In this document: positions 37,957-46,411 of the stretch, one piece after another
How positions within the stretch are numbered: position 1 is the stretch's first letter
Layout: each line of letters starts with the position of its first letter
From: Caenimonas koreensis DSM 17982
GTDB taxonomy: Bacteria; Pseudomonadota; Gammaproteobacteria; Burkholderiales; Burkholderiaceae_C
DNA length: 64,000 nucleotides
Reading direction: 5' to 3'
NCBI RefSeq assembly: GCF_009646335.1
Contig: NZ_WJBU01000002.1
Location: 62,001-126,000, forward strand
Notes under the pieces: generated by a model
Told to the model about the DNA's origin: nothing
Database searches by the model: none
The model's input: only the letters and a program-made list of their open reading frames with translations
Program-made: the position numbers and the translations under genes

Positions 37957-40037
37957 TCCAGCTGGGGTACCGATCGATCACGCCGAGCTACCCGAATGCA
38001 TCGCCGGGCACGTACACAGTGCAGACGGGCGACACACTGCGAAGCATCGCGCAGAGCGCGTACGGCGACAGCAAGCGCTGGTACCAGATCGCCGAGGCCA
38101 ACGGCATCAGCAGCGATGCGCAGCTGCGCGTAGGCGTGTCGCTGAACCTGCCGAACCTGGTGGGCACGAGCCACAACGATGCGGGTACCTTTGCGCTGTA
38201 CGACCCGAGCAAGATCGTGGGCGATACGTCGCCGTACCTCGCACTGCCGCCGCAGCCGAGTGACAACTTCTTCGGGCAGGTGTTGATGATGGCGGTGGCG
38301 ATCCTGGTGTCTGTGTACACGGCAGGTGCGGTGGGGCAACTGCTGAGCGTGGCTGCGCCAACAACGGCAGGCGGTGCAGCAGCGGGCACGCTTGCAGCCA
38401 CGATGGAGGTGGGTGGCGCCGTGTTCGCGGGCACTGCTACGGGCACCGGTGCCAGCGTGGTTGCTGCAGGTGCCATTGGTGCAGCAGCAGGCTCGGTTGC
38501 GAGCCAGCTGGTTGGCATGGCAGCAGGTTTACAGAACAAGCTTGACTGGAAGGGCGTGGCGCTCGCAGCCATCGGCGGCGGTGTGGGCGCAGCGCTGCCA
38601 CCTGGCCCGACCATGACCACAGCAGTGCTGCGCGCAGTGGAGACGAGCGCGCTGACGCAAGGAATCGCCGTGGTGACGGGGTTGCAAAAGAGCTTTAACT
38701 GGAAGGGCGTTGCGGCCAGTGCTGCGGGTGCCGCAGTCGGCAAGCTGGCGAGCGACTCATTCAAGTCGGCAGCGGATACGTTTGGCGCGCGGCTGATGAG
38801 TGGGATGGCGGCTGGCGCGACGGCTGCTGTGTTCAGGGGTGGGAAGGTTAGCGTGCAGCAGGTCGCCGTAGACGGCTTTGGCAATGCGTTGGGGAGTAGT
38901 GTGGTTGATGAGGCGAGCGCACCTTCGATAAGCGATGCGCAGCGCGCTATCAAAGCGTTTGAGCTCAGTGACTCGGTGTACGCGGGTGCGGATACGACGC
39001 CGCACTTGACGGATGCGCAAAAGCGAGCGTTTGCGGCGGGAGCCGGCCCTCTGTCGGTCGAGGCTGCGCAGCGGTGGGATGCCCTCGGTGACGACGGCGT
39101 CGGCCCGGCTGCTGGCGGAAAGCAACTTCCGGCGTCGAAGGAGCAGGCTGCAGCCAGCGCGGCGATACGTGCTCGCATGGCCAAGACTGCATCGGACTTC
39201 TGGATTGGCACCGGGCAGTTCGCACCGACCGCTGGAGACAACCAGTCGCTGTGGAGCGCTGCCAAGGATACGGCCCGCGTGCCGTGGAACCTCCTGATGG
39301 ACGGGGCCGAGCTCGCGCAGATGGCCAGCCCGTTGAGTGGCATGGCGCAAAGGGCCTATCGCGCCATGGGCATCAATGTGCCCAGTCCGTTGGACCTGCG
39401 GGCGACCTACGACACGCCAGCGTTCGGCCTGACCATGGAGGTGCTCGCGCCGATGGTGCCTGCGGGCCTGTTGATGCGCGCGCCGCGCACACTGGGTGGC
39501 GCAGCATTCGTCGATGGCATGTTCGTGCACGAGCTCACGCCGTTGACGAATCTGGAGCTGTATGGTCAAGCGATCTCGCGCTCGCCGGAGGAAGCATTGC
39601 AGCTGTTGCAGCGCGTGGGGCATGACGCTGAGACGTTGGCGCAGTACAGGATTGTGAAGCTGTCGGATGAGGCATATACGAGACGTGCTCGCGATCTTCG
39701 CTTTGAATTTGATGCCACTTATGGAAACGTATCAGACAGGGTGACTTCTGTTTCGTTCCAGAAGGACATTGCTAGCCGTATGGCAGACGGCTCGACAAAG
39801 ATTCCGATCTACGTTCGCAGAGACGTCTTTGAGAGTGACGAGGCGATCGTGCAAATTCTGTCGCATGAGATTCACGAGACGCAAGGCCTGAAGTACTTGC
39901 CTTCGCCGATGTCGACGAGCGACTACAGAAGCTTGGTACGTAACGATCGCCCGGGTAACCTTCACTGGGAAGCTGTTCAAGAAGGCGACTGGTGGCTGCA
40001 ACAGTTCCGCAATATGCTCGGCAATGGAAGGAAGTGA
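37905..40037 (+). CDS. Orphan RHS tip cassette 2: LysM - glycine-rich segment - toxin tip with HEIHE motif
   Basis: A 710-codon open frame that lacks the N-terminal RHS body. After about 17 unrelated residues it enters the repeat region ([20 protein letters not shown]) and reproduces the LysM domain. A glycine-rich segment follows with two FNWK-type motifs ([33 protein letters not shown]) and the boundary [12 protein letters not shown]. The tip then diverges completely from that of the master gene. Its last 150 residues are visibly less GC-rich at DNA level and contain [15 protein letters not shown] and [21 protein letters not shown] recalls metal-binding motifs but is not a canonical HExxH zincin motif, so activity is open. 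The TTG start has no ribosome binding site, so the cassette may be silent until recombined. Confidence 0.7.
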   Translation: MSAAAGVACDERTTRWAIQLGYRSITPSYPNASPGTYTVQTGDTLRSIAQSAYGDSKRWYQIAEANGISSDAQLRVGVSLNLPNLVGTSHNDAGTFALYDPSKIVGDTSPYLALPPQPSDNFFGQVLMMAVAILVSVYTAGAVGQLLSVAAPTTAGGAAAGTLAATMEVGGAVFAGTATGTGASVVAAGAIGAAAGSVASQLVGMAAGLQNKLDWKGVALAAIGGGVGAALPPGPTMTTAVLRAVETSALTQGIAVVTGLQKSFNWKGVAASAAGAAVGKLASDSFKSAADTFGARLMSGMAAGATAAVFRGGKVSVQQVAVDGFGNALGSSVVDEASAPSISDAQRAIKAFELSDSVYAGADTTPHLTDAQKRAFAAGAGPLSVEAAQRWDALGDDGVGPAAGGKQLPASKEQAAASAAIRARMAKTASDFWIGTGQFAPTAGDNQSLWSAAKDTARVPWNLLMDGAELAQMASPLSGMAQRAYRAMGINVPSPLDLRATYDTPAFGLTMEVLAPMVPAGLLMRAPRTLGGAAFVDGMFVHELTPLTNLELYGQAISRSPEEALQLLQRVGHDAETLAQYRIVKLSDEAYTRRARDLRFEFDATYGNVSDRVTSVSFQKDIASRMADGSTKIPIYVRRDVFESDEAIVQILSHEIHETQGLKYLPSPMSTSDYRSLVRNDRPGNLHWEAVQEGDWWLQQFRNMLGNGRK
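37957..38299 (+). repeat. Direct repeat R, second copy (343 bp)
   Basis: Matches 35358-35700 at a constant offset of 2599 with no gaps. Mismatches cluster in the first 110 bp and the last two thirds are nearly identical. The offset keeps the codon frame, so recombination with the master copy would delete 2599 bp and join the RHS body to tip 2 in frame. Confidence 0.95.
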
Positions 40038-40038
40038 C

Positions 40039-40326
40039 ATGACAACACCGCAAAGCGAAATCGATGTGCTTCGCAGAGAGTTCTTGGAGAGTACAGATGC
40101 AGACCTCTTCAAGTTCGACCTAGCATTTGGTGTGGCGCGCAACATCGTCGAGTACGAAGATCCTGATCTGCTCGGGCAGTTCCCTTCGTGGGTAGGCGAT
40201 ATGGTTCACGACATATGCGATTCATATCGCCAGCACAGCCACTACGGGATCATCTCGAACCTTGGAGAGGCGGACCACAGCGAGATGGTGGGCAAGCTGG
40301 TGAAGCTGCTGGACGGCCGGGCGTAG
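40039..40326 (+). CDS. Probable immunity protein for toxin tip 2
   Basis: 95 residues, acidic and helical ([40 protein letters not shown]). It begins one base after the stop of cassette 2 and has a strong ribosome binding site (GGAAGGAAGTGAC before ATG) that overlaps the toxin's last codons. No signal peptide or membrane span is seen, so it would act in the cytoplasm. Having its own ribosome binding site, it could be made even if the orphan toxin is not. No named family is recognised; the role rests on position, size and charge. Confidence 0.7.
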   Translation: MTTPQSEIDVLRREFLESTDADLFKFDLAFGVARNIVEYEDPDLLGQFPSWVGDMVHDICDSYRQHSHYGIISNLGEADHSEMVGKLVKLLDGRA

Positions 40327-40381
40327 CGCTGTAAGAAGAGAAAACACCCTGCCAACTCCTCTGCCGTCAAGGGCTGGAGAA

Positions 40382-40869
40382 GTGCTCGCCACGCAACAGG
40401 GCACGCGCCTGCTGCGCGAATTCATCGTCAATGGTGAAGTGCTCGCGCAATACGGCCAGGGTGTTGACCGCGTGACCGCGCGAGACAAAGACGGCAACCC
40501 GATCTTCAACGACAACATCGCGCACTTCCAGCTCGGGTACCGGTCCATCACACCGAGCTACCCGAATGCATCACCGGGCGCGTACACAGTGCAGACGGGC
40601 GACACGCTGCGGAGCATCGCGCAAAGCGCCTACGGCGACAGCAAGCGCTGGTACCAGATCGCCGAGGCCAACGGCATCGCAAGCGATGCGCAGCTGCGCG
40701 TAGGCGTGTCGCTGAACCTGCCGAACCTGGTGGGCACGAGCCACAACGATGCGGGCACCTTCGCGCTGTACGACCCGAGCAAGATCGTGGGCGATACATC
40801 GCCCTACCTCGCACTGCCGCCACAGCCGAGCGACAACTTCTTCGGGCAGGTGTTGATGATGGCGGTGGC
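40382..40869 (+). repeat. Direct repeat R, third copy (488 bp)
   Basis: Matches 35213-35700 at a constant offset of 5169 with no gaps and scattered mismatches. 5169 is a multiple of three, and the frame coincides with that of the master gene. Recombination would delete 5169 bp and give the RHS protein tip 3. Confidence 0.95.
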
Positions 40870-42616
40870 GATCGTTGCCGCCATGTATCTCGGGCCAAAA
40901 GTGCTGTCTGCGGTCCAGACATTGATCGGCAAGACCGTGGCTGCAACGGTCATCGCTGGTGCTGCCACAGGCGCGGCTGCGAACGTAGCGTCGCAAGTGG
41001 TGGGCATCGCCACCGGCGTGCAGGACAAATTCAACTGGAAGAACGTAGGCGCAAGCTTGATTTCGGGCGGTGTGGGCGCCGGGATCAACGGCATCACCGG
41101 GCTGGACGGCGGCAACGTCGGCAAGACGGTCGACCTGGGCGATTCGATCTTCAACAACGTGATCGGCAAGGCGGTGCTGGCCAGCGGCATCACGCAGGGC
41201 GTGAATGTGGTGATGGGGCTGCAAAGCTCGTTCAACTGGAAGGCAGTGGCGGGGAGCGCAGCGGGTGCAGAGGTGGGTGACTTGGTGGGTGAGTCGTTCC
41301 AGGGCAACGCTGGTACGTTTGGCGCGCGGCTGATGACTGGGATGGCGGCTGGCGCGACGGCTGCTGCGTTCAGGGGTGGAAGGGTGAGCGTGCAGCAGGT
41401 GGCGGTTGATGCGTTTGGCCAAGTGCTGAGCGGAAGCTTGGCATATGGCATAAGCACCTCCGAAGAATCCACCCCGACAACAGGCGACTTCGCGCGCTTG
41501 GACGGTGCCGACTATCGCAGCACGGCGTACGAGCTTCCAAATGCTGGAGGCGGGTTGCGACTCGGCCGGATGGGCTACGGTTTGCAGGTTACCGCGGGCG
41601 TCATCAATGCAATGGACGAGGGCATTGTTGATGCGCGTGGGCAAAGAATGCTGGTCGCATTGCGAGACGCTGAGATCGATGCGGTGGCAGCGGCAAGTAG
41701 TGCGTTACCCCGTCAAGGTGGGCCTCAGACAGCCTGGAGTGGCGGTGCGGGTGCCGGACGTGGATTCGTGAATCCCGCCGATGCATCTACCTATGGTGCG
41801 TACCCGTTTGCCGGACGCTCGACCATCACGGACCCAAGCGCCTACGGGGCTCGCCTTTCCAGTCTTGATGCTGGTAGAGCGTCCGTCGGAATCGAGAAAG
41901 AGCTTCAATCCTTGATGCGCAGTCAGCCTGATTCGCTGCAGGGATGGGCGGCGCGTGGAAATGCATTGGCTGATCTAACAACAAGGTATCGAAACACCAT
42001 GCAGTCGGCAGGCCTGCAACCCGATCCGGTCTTGCTCACGACCATGGGATTCCAGAGATCAATTGCTAGGTACCAGTTGGATGGCGACGTATCCGAACTG
42101 GTGGGGAGCGCTGTTGCTTCTGGCGTTATTCTGGGAATGGAGACTGGATCGTCGGGAGGCGGGATACGGGCTGACGCGTCAAGACAAGTCGCTGCCTCGG
42201 CGGGCGCTGCTAGCGCGAACGTGGCCGGACGTCTAAAGTATTTGGGCAATGAAACTTGGGAATCGCCGTTAGGGCTGCAATACGGCCCCGATGCGCAGTA
42301 TGGCAATCGAATCGCGCACGTGTTACGTCATGCCGGCGATCAACCCTTGCGTGTAGGTGAGCATGGCGTATTCGATGCTGGCCGGAGTGGGATAGTAGGC
42401 GTCGTTGATGAAGCATGGGCTATCGCACAAAAGGGCGGGGCTGGCGTTGTGGTCAGCAACGTCGGCAACAAAGCCATTTACACAGTTGATATGGGCCGTC
42501 GAATCGGATGGGTTGGTGGTCAAGGCGGCGCGGCCCTCGGAAATCCTGCAGTCAATAATGTTCAACTTGTGATCCGTAATGGCAATCAGGTAATCACTGG
42601 TTTCCCAATTCGCTGA
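40382..42616 (+). CDS. Orphan RHS tip cassette 3: LysM - glycine-rich segment - BECR-like RNase toxin tip
   Basis: A 744-codon open frame beginning exactly at the 488-bp repeat (GTG at 40382, reading [20 protein letters not shown]). It repeats the LysM domain and then the glycine-rich segment with two FNWK motifs ([39 protein letters not shown]), ending [12 protein letters not shown]. The tip is unrelated to tips 1 and 2. Its final 110 residues ([57 protein letters not shown], ending [10 protein letters not shown]) have the look of a compact RNase toxin of the BECR type, with the His pair in HVLRH and a terminal TxFPI-like strand. The GGAGA lies too close to the GTG for efficient initiation, so the gene may be silent unless recombined. 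Confidence 0.72.
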   Translation: MLATQQGTRLLREFIVNGEVLAQYGQGVDRVTARDKDGNPIFNDNIAHFQLGYRSITPSYPNASPGAYTVQTGDTLRSIAQSAYGDSKRWYQIAEANGIASDAQLRVGVSLNLPNLVGTSHNDAGTFALYDPSKIVGDTSPYLALPPQPSDNFFGQVLMMAVAIVAAMYLGPKVLSAVQTLIGKTVAATVIAGAATGAAANVASQVVGIATGVQDKFNWKNVGASLISGGVGAGINGITGLDGGNVGKTVDLGDSIFNNVIGKAVLASGITQGVNVVMGLQSSFNWKAVAGSAAGAEVGDLVGESFQGNAGTFGARLMTGMAAGATAAAFRGGRVSVQQVAVDAFGQVLSGSLAYGISTSEESTPTTGDFARLDGADYRSTAYELPNAGGGLRLGRMGYGLQVTAGVINAMDEGIVDARGQRMLVALRDAEIDAVAAASSALPRQGGPQTAWSGGAGAGRGFVNPADASTYGAYPFAGRSTITDPSAYGARLSSLDAGRASVGIEKELQSLMRSQPDSLQGWAARGNALADLTTRYRNTMQSAGLQPDPVLLTTMGFQRSIARYQLDGDVSELVGSAVASGVILGMETGSSGGGIRADASRQVAASAGAASANVAGRLKYLGNETWESPLGLQYGPDAQYGNRIAHVLRHAGDQPLRVGEHGVFDAGRSGIVGVVDEAWAIAQKGGAGVVVSNVGNKAIYTVDMGRRIGWVGGQGGAALGNPAVNNVQLVIRNGNQVITGFPIR

Positions 42617-42622
42617 GGCTAT

Positions 42623-42910
42623 ATGTTCTTCGTTCAAGATAGTTGTCCCGTATGCCGAGCTGGTGTCTTGGGTATCCGTCGCTGCGCCGACGGCCATAAC
42701 CTTGTGGTGATGTGCGATGAGTGCGAAACGGTGTGGGCATCACCGAGCCAGATATCCGCATCAAATGCGCTTGATGCCGAACCGCCAGCATTTGCAGTTC
42801 AAGAACTTAACGTTGCTATCGCGGGCGGTTCTGCCGGCTGGGCTGTAGGTGGAGAAGTTGCGGCAAAAGGGTGGGCACAGTATGTGAAAGGTGACCAACC
42901 CGACGTTTAG
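42623..42910 (+). CDS. Probable immunity protein for toxin tip 3 (zinc-ribbon-like)
   Basis: 95 residues starting MFFVQDSCPVCRAGVLGIRR. Two cysteine pairs (CPVC and CDEC, about 23 residues apart) suggest a small zinc ribbon. A C-terminal Gly/Ala segment (NVAIAGGSAGWAVGGEVAAK) follows. It starts six bases after the stop of cassette 3, with a weak ribosome binding site (TGAGG). Position and size match an immunity gene, and the DNA is less GC-rich than the chromosome around it, like the tip it follows. No named family is recognised. Confidence 0.65.
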   Translation: MFFVQDSCPVCRAGVLGIRRCADGHNLVVMCDECETVWASPSQISASNALDAEPPAFAVQELNVAIAGGSAGWAVGGEVAAKGWAQYVKGDQPDV

Positions 42911-43080
42911 GGATTCCCTGACCAAGCCCACCAATGACGCCTTCGCGCGTTGCTCTTGCATGCAGATGTCATGTGTTTGTCATCCCAGGTCTTTTCGTCG
43001 CACTGAGTCTTGGCTGTGGCAACTGCCGACGCGAAGGCAAAACCGGTGACTCTTCCATGACCCGCCCCCAATGACATACA

Positions 43081-43105
43081 GTGTCCTTCTCCCAAAGAAG
43101 GACAC
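43081..43105 (+). promoter_or_regulatory. Perfect hairpin holding the ribosome binding site of the ttuC-like gene
   Basis: GTGTCCTTCT-cccaa-AGAAGGACAC is a 10-bp perfect inverted repeat with a five-base loop. Its right arm contains the Shine-Dalgarno sequence AGAAGGA and ends two bases before the ATG at 43108. In RNA the site would be paired, so translation could be blocked unless the stem is opened. As DNA the palindrome could instead be a repressor operator. Confidence 0.75.
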
Positions 43106-43107
43106 CG

Positions 43108-44175
43108 ATGAAGACCTATCGCATTGCCTGCATTCCCGGCGACGGTATCGGCAAGGAAGTGGTGCCGGCCGGGCGTGAGGTGCTGGATGTCATCGCAAAG
43201 GCTTCGCGCAGCTTTGCGTTTGACTTCACCTCGTTCGGCTGGGGCGGCGACTGGTATCGCGAACACGGCGAGATGATGCCCGCCGACGGGCTCAACGCGC
43301 TGCGTGACATGGACGCGATCCTGTTCGGCTCGGCGGGCGATCCGCACATTCCCGACCACATCACGCTCTGGGGCCTGCGCCTGAAAATCTGCCAGGGGTT
43401 CGACCAATACGCCAATGTGCGGCCGACGCGCATCCTGCCCGGCATCGACGCGCCGCTCAAACGCTGCACTCCGGCCGATCTTGACTGGGTCATCGTGCGC
43501 GAGAACTCCGAGGGCGAATATTCCGGCATCGGCGGGCGCGCGCACGCGGGCCACCCGATCGAGGTGGCGACGGACGTGAGCATGATGACGCGGGCCGGTG
43601 TCGAACGCATCATGCGGTTTGCTTTTCGGCTCGCGCAATCGCGGCCACGCAAATTGCTCACCGTTGTTACCAAATCGAACGCGCAGCGTCACGCGATGGT
43701 CATGTGGGACGAAACGGCCGTGCGCATTGCGCAGGAATTCCCGGATGTGAAGTGGGACAAGGAGCTTGTCGATGCGTGCACGGCGCGCATGGTGAACCGG
43801 CCTGCTTCCCTCGATACGCTGGTGGCCACCAACCTGCACGCCGACATCCTGAGCGACCTGGCCGCCGCGCTCGCGGGCAGCCTGGGCATCGCGCCCACCG
43901 GCAACATCGACCCCGAGCGGCGCTACCCCTCGATGTTCGAGCCCATCCATGGCTCGGCGTTCGACATCATGGGTAAGGGTCTCGCAAACCCCATTGGCAC
44001 GTTCTGGAGCTGCGTCATGATGCTGGAGCACCTGGGCGAGAGCGAGGCAGCGCGCAAGCTGATGGCGGCCATCGAGGCCGTCACGGCCGACGCGCAACTG
44101 CACACGCGCGACCTGGGCGGCACCGCACGCACGACTGACGTGACGCAGGCCGTTTGCGCGCGGCTTGCTGGTTGA
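43108..44175 (+). CDS. ttuC: Tartrate dehydrogenase / D-malate-type decarboxylating dehydrogenase
   Basis: 355 residues of the beta-decarboxylating dehydrogenase family. The start MKTYRIACIPGDGIGKEVVP has the NAD-binding glycine motif. VIVRENSEGEYSGIGGRAH and the Lys-Asn substrate/metal site in VTKSNAQRHAMVMWDE follow, with NLHADILSDLAAALAGSLG and EPIHGSAFDIMGKGLANPIG near the end. Within the family, this pattern (GLRLKICQGFDQYANVRPTR) points to tartrate dehydrogenase/decarboxylase or D-malate dehydrogenase rather than 3-isopropylmalate dehydrogenase. The ribosome binding site lies in the hairpin at 43081-43105, which supports the ATG at 43108 over the earlier in-frame GTG. The Bug-family binding protein and TtuD-like kinase downstream support a tartrate/hydroxy-acid role. 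Confidence 0.88.
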   Translation: MKTYRIACIPGDGIGKEVVPAGREVLDVIAKASRSFAFDFTSFGWGGDWYREHGEMMPADGLNALRDMDAILFGSAGDPHIPDHITLWGLRLKICQGFDQYANVRPTRILPGIDAPLKRCTPADLDWVIVRENSEGEYSGIGGRAHAGHPIEVATDVSMMTRAGVERIMRFAFRLAQSRPRKLLTVVTKSNAQRHAMVMWDETAVRIAQEFPDVKWDKELVDACTARMVNRPASLDTLVATNLHADILSDLAAALAGSLGIAPTGNIDPERRYPSMFEPIHGSAFDIMGKGLANPIGTFWSCVMMLEHLGESEAARKLMAAIEAVTADAQLHTRDLGGTARTTDVTQAVCARLAG

Positions 44176-44201
44176 GTAGCTGATCACATTCAAGGAGTTT
44201 C

Positions 44202-45263
44202 ATGTCGACCGCCGGTAAACCAGCGCACCGCACGATTGCCACCATCGACAAGGCGACGCTCGAGCACGGCGTCGAGAAGCTCGGGCGCAGCATCAAGGAG
44301 CTGCGCAGCTTCGACGTGTCGAGCATCCAGGATCGTGGCGACACGCGGCTCGAAGCGCTGCAGCGCAAGGCCAACCAGCTGATCACCGAGTTTGTGTCGG
44401 TGACCAGCAGCGACTACAAGAAGCACGCCATCGTGCGGCTCGATGCATCGCTCGACAGCACCTTTGGCGATCGCTATTCCACCGATGAATACCGCGACGC
44501 CGTGAAGCACGGGCTCGACCAGGCCGTGGCGAGCCTCAATGCATTCAGGAAGCTGCTGCAGGACCAGCTCGCGCAAGGCGCGGGGACTGCGCCGACTGCG
44601 GCCACTCCAGCGCCGACAGCTGCGCCGACACCTGCACCCACCGTGGCGCCAACACCCGCACCCACACCCGCACCGACTCCTTCGCCAACGCCAGCGCCGA
44701 CACCAGCGCCAACACCGGCGCCAACACCGGCGCCAACACCGGCGCCAACACCGGCGCCAACACCGGCGCCAACACCTGCCCCCACGCCCGCCCCGACCCC
44801 ATCACCCACCCCAACCCCCACACGCGCACCCGCCGCATCCACGACCATGAACAAGCCAGCCTCCATGCCGTCCAGCAACCCGTCCGGCAACCGCGTCATC
44901 GTTTTGGGCGAGGGCGACGCCTCGGTCGAGGCCATTGAGTTTCTTGGCGCGCTCGGCCTGGAGCCCGCCGTCCTCGATGTGCCATCCGTCGACAAGCTCG
45001 ACTCATTGCGTGATGCCGCTTACGCCATCGTGCTGCCTTCCAGCGTGGGGGACGCGTCGTCGCTGATGCTCGCCGTGGGCTTCATGCTCGCCGCCCTCGG
45101 GCGCTCGCGCATCTGCCTGCTCGCCGCTGCCGACCAGGCGTTGCCGGCCGCGCTCGACGGCGCCACGCGCGTATCGCCCGACGCGGCTGGCGTGTGGCAC
45201 CTGGTCCTGGCCCGCGAGATGAAGCGCGCAGGAATGGAAGTCGATCTGAATCGCGTGCTTTGA
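44202..45263 (+). CDS. TIR-like (CAP12/PF10137-type) protein with (APTP)n linker and no catalytic glutamate
   Basis: 353 residues in three parts. Residues about 10-115 are helical ([55 protein letters not shown]), like the N-terminal domain found before TIR-like domains. Residues about 128-225 are Ala-Pro-Thr-Pro repeats. Residues about 230-353 match the predicted nucleotide-binding TIR-like domain: [45 protein letters not shown], and the ending [16 protein letters not shown]. In active relatives the strand-helix reads VxFExGYFIG with the catalytic Glu; here it reads [13 protein letters not shown], so the Glu is replaced by Ala. It is probably a binding or scaffold protein rather than an NAD hydrolase. 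It starts 26 bases after ttuC, with an AAGGAG ribosome binding site. Confidence 0.75.
   Translation: MSTAGKPAHRTIATIDKATLEHGVEKLGRSIKELRSFDVSSIQDRGDTRLEALQRKANQLITEFVSVTSSDYKKHAIVRLDASLDSTFGDRYSTDEYRDAVKHGLDQAVASLNAFRKLLQDQLAQGAGTAPTAATPAPTAAPTPAPTVAPTPAPTPAPTPSPTPAPTPAPTPAPTPAPTPAPTPAPTPAPTPAPTPAPTPSPTPTPTRAPAASTTMNKPASMPSSNPSGNRVIVLGEGDASVEAIEFLGALGLEPAVLDVPSVDKLDSLRDAAYAIVLPSSVGDASSLMLAVGFMLAALGRSRICLLAAADQALPAALDGATRVSPDAAGVWHLVLAREMKRAGMEVDLNRVL
44711..44770 (+). repeat. Tandem 12-bp repeat in the proline/threonine linker
   Basis: Five perfect head-to-tail copies of AACACCGGCGCC, each coding one Thr-Pro-Ala-Pro unit, flanked by degenerate copies from about 44610 to 44825. The perfect core suggests recent expansion, so linker length may vary between strains. 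Confidence 0.92.
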
Positions 45264-45303
45264 GTGTTTCGTTGCCGGTCCATAAAACAGAAGGAGACAA
45301 GAC

Positions 45304-46266
45304 ATGATGCAGATGATTCGCAGCGCCGCTTGCCTGGCCGTGCTGGCGCTGGCCGCGCCGTTCGCCTTCGCGCAGGCCTGCCCCGACAGGAACGTCAACT
45401 ACTGGCAGGCCTTTCCGCCGGGCGGTGAGTCGGACTTGTCGGCGCGGCACCAGCAAGTCGTGCTCAAGAAAAAGTGCCCTGCGATCGACACCATCATTCA
45501 ATACAAGGCGGGTGCGGGCGGCGGCTTGCTTTGGGCCCAGATGAACCAGCTGCCCGGCGACGGCGTCACGGTGGTCGGCGTGAACCTGCCGCACATCGTC
45601 TTCCAGCCGATCGAAGGCGAAGTGCAATACAAGACGCAGGACATCACGCCCGTGTTCTGGTTCCACTTCACGCCCGATGCGCTCGTCGTTCCCGAGGCCA
45701 GCCCCCACAAGACTTTCAAGGACTTCATCGATGCCGCGAAAAAGTCGCCCGGCAAGATGAACCTGGGCGGCAGCGGCCTGAACTCGGCCAATCACGCCTC
45801 GCACGAGCGGCTCGACGCGGCGTTCGGTATCAAGACGACGTACATCCCTTACAAGGGCACGGGCGATATGTCGCTGGCCGTGGTCGGCAACCAGATCGAT
45901 GGTGCCGTGACCTACACCGCCTTCGCCATCAACAACAAGACGAAGGTGCGCGCACTCGCCGTCGCGATGGAAAAGCGCCACCCGCTGCTGCCCGATGTGC
46001 CGACGTTCCGTGAGCTGGGCGTTGACTGGGTCGATGGCGCGTATCGCGGCGTTGGTGTGCCGAAGTCCACCCCACCGGAAGCACGCAAGCGCTTGTCTGA
46101 CTTGTGGGCGCAATTGAATAGCGACCCCGAGATGAAAGAGCTGGCCGCCAAGAGCGGCTTTGAGCTGGTCAATGTGGGTGTCGATCAGATGGATGGCTTC
46201 ATGAAAGACAAGACGAAGCTGTATACCGAGGGGGCGCAGAGGCTGGGGTTGGGGGTGAAGAAGTAG
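45304..46266 (+). CDS. Bug-family (tripartite tricarboxylate transporter) substrate-binding protein
   Basis: 320 residues with a signal peptide (cleavage near AFAQA). The mature protein has the Bug/TctC pattern: a glycine-rich ligand loop (YKAGAGGGLLWAQMN), DALVVPEASPHKTFKDFIDA, PGKMNLGGSGLNSANHASHE, YIPYKGTGDMSLAVVGNQID, and the C-terminal RHPLLPDVPTFRELG. Bug proteins bind carboxylates and deliver them to TctAB permeases or act as sensors; no tctA or tctB is present in the window. The start ATG has a strong ribosome binding site (AGAAGGAGACAAGAC). Its position between the ttuC-like and ttuD-like genes suggests a tartrate- or glycerate-like ligand. Confidence 0.9.
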   Translation: MMQMIRSAACLAVLALAAPFAFAQACPDRNVNYWQAFPPGGESDLSARHQQVVLKKKCPAIDTIIQYKAGAGGGLLWAQMNQLPGDGVTVVGVNLPHIVFQPIEGEVQYKTQDITPVFWFHFTPDALVVPEASPHKTFKDFIDAAKKSPGKMNLGGSGLNSANHASHERLDAAFGIKTTYIPYKGTGDMSLAVVGNQIDGAVTYTAFAINNKTKVRALAVAMEKRHPLLPDVPTFRELGVDWVDGAYRGVGVPKSTPPEARKRLSDLWAQLNSDPEMKELAAKSGFELVNVGVDQMDGFMKDKTKLYTEGAQRLGLGVKK

Positions 46267-46411
46267 GGCTTTCTTCTTTACCTGCGGGAAAAGGCCGCCC
46301 ACCGCTCGCAGCCTGAGCAGTGCGGTGGTTGATCAACTCGGTCACGACGGCTTCGATCGTTTTGCCGACATCGGAAACAGCGATCCTGGCAAGCACACTG
46401 CACACTGCACA

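Noticed and set aside
37836..38000. Insertion-sequence remnant as cause of the cassette array
   Set aside because: No transposase fragment, terminal inverted repeats or target duplications were visible at the cassette joins; homologous repeats explain the structure better.
39864..39885. HEIHE in tip 2 as a classical zinc metallopeptidase motif
   Set aside because: The canonical HExxH spacing is not met, so a zincin assignment is not supported; kept only as an open observation.
44600..44830. Tandem repeats as a possible CRISPR array
   Set aside because: The unit is 12 bp with no spacers and encodes in-frame Thr-Pro-Ala-Pro, so it is a protein linker.
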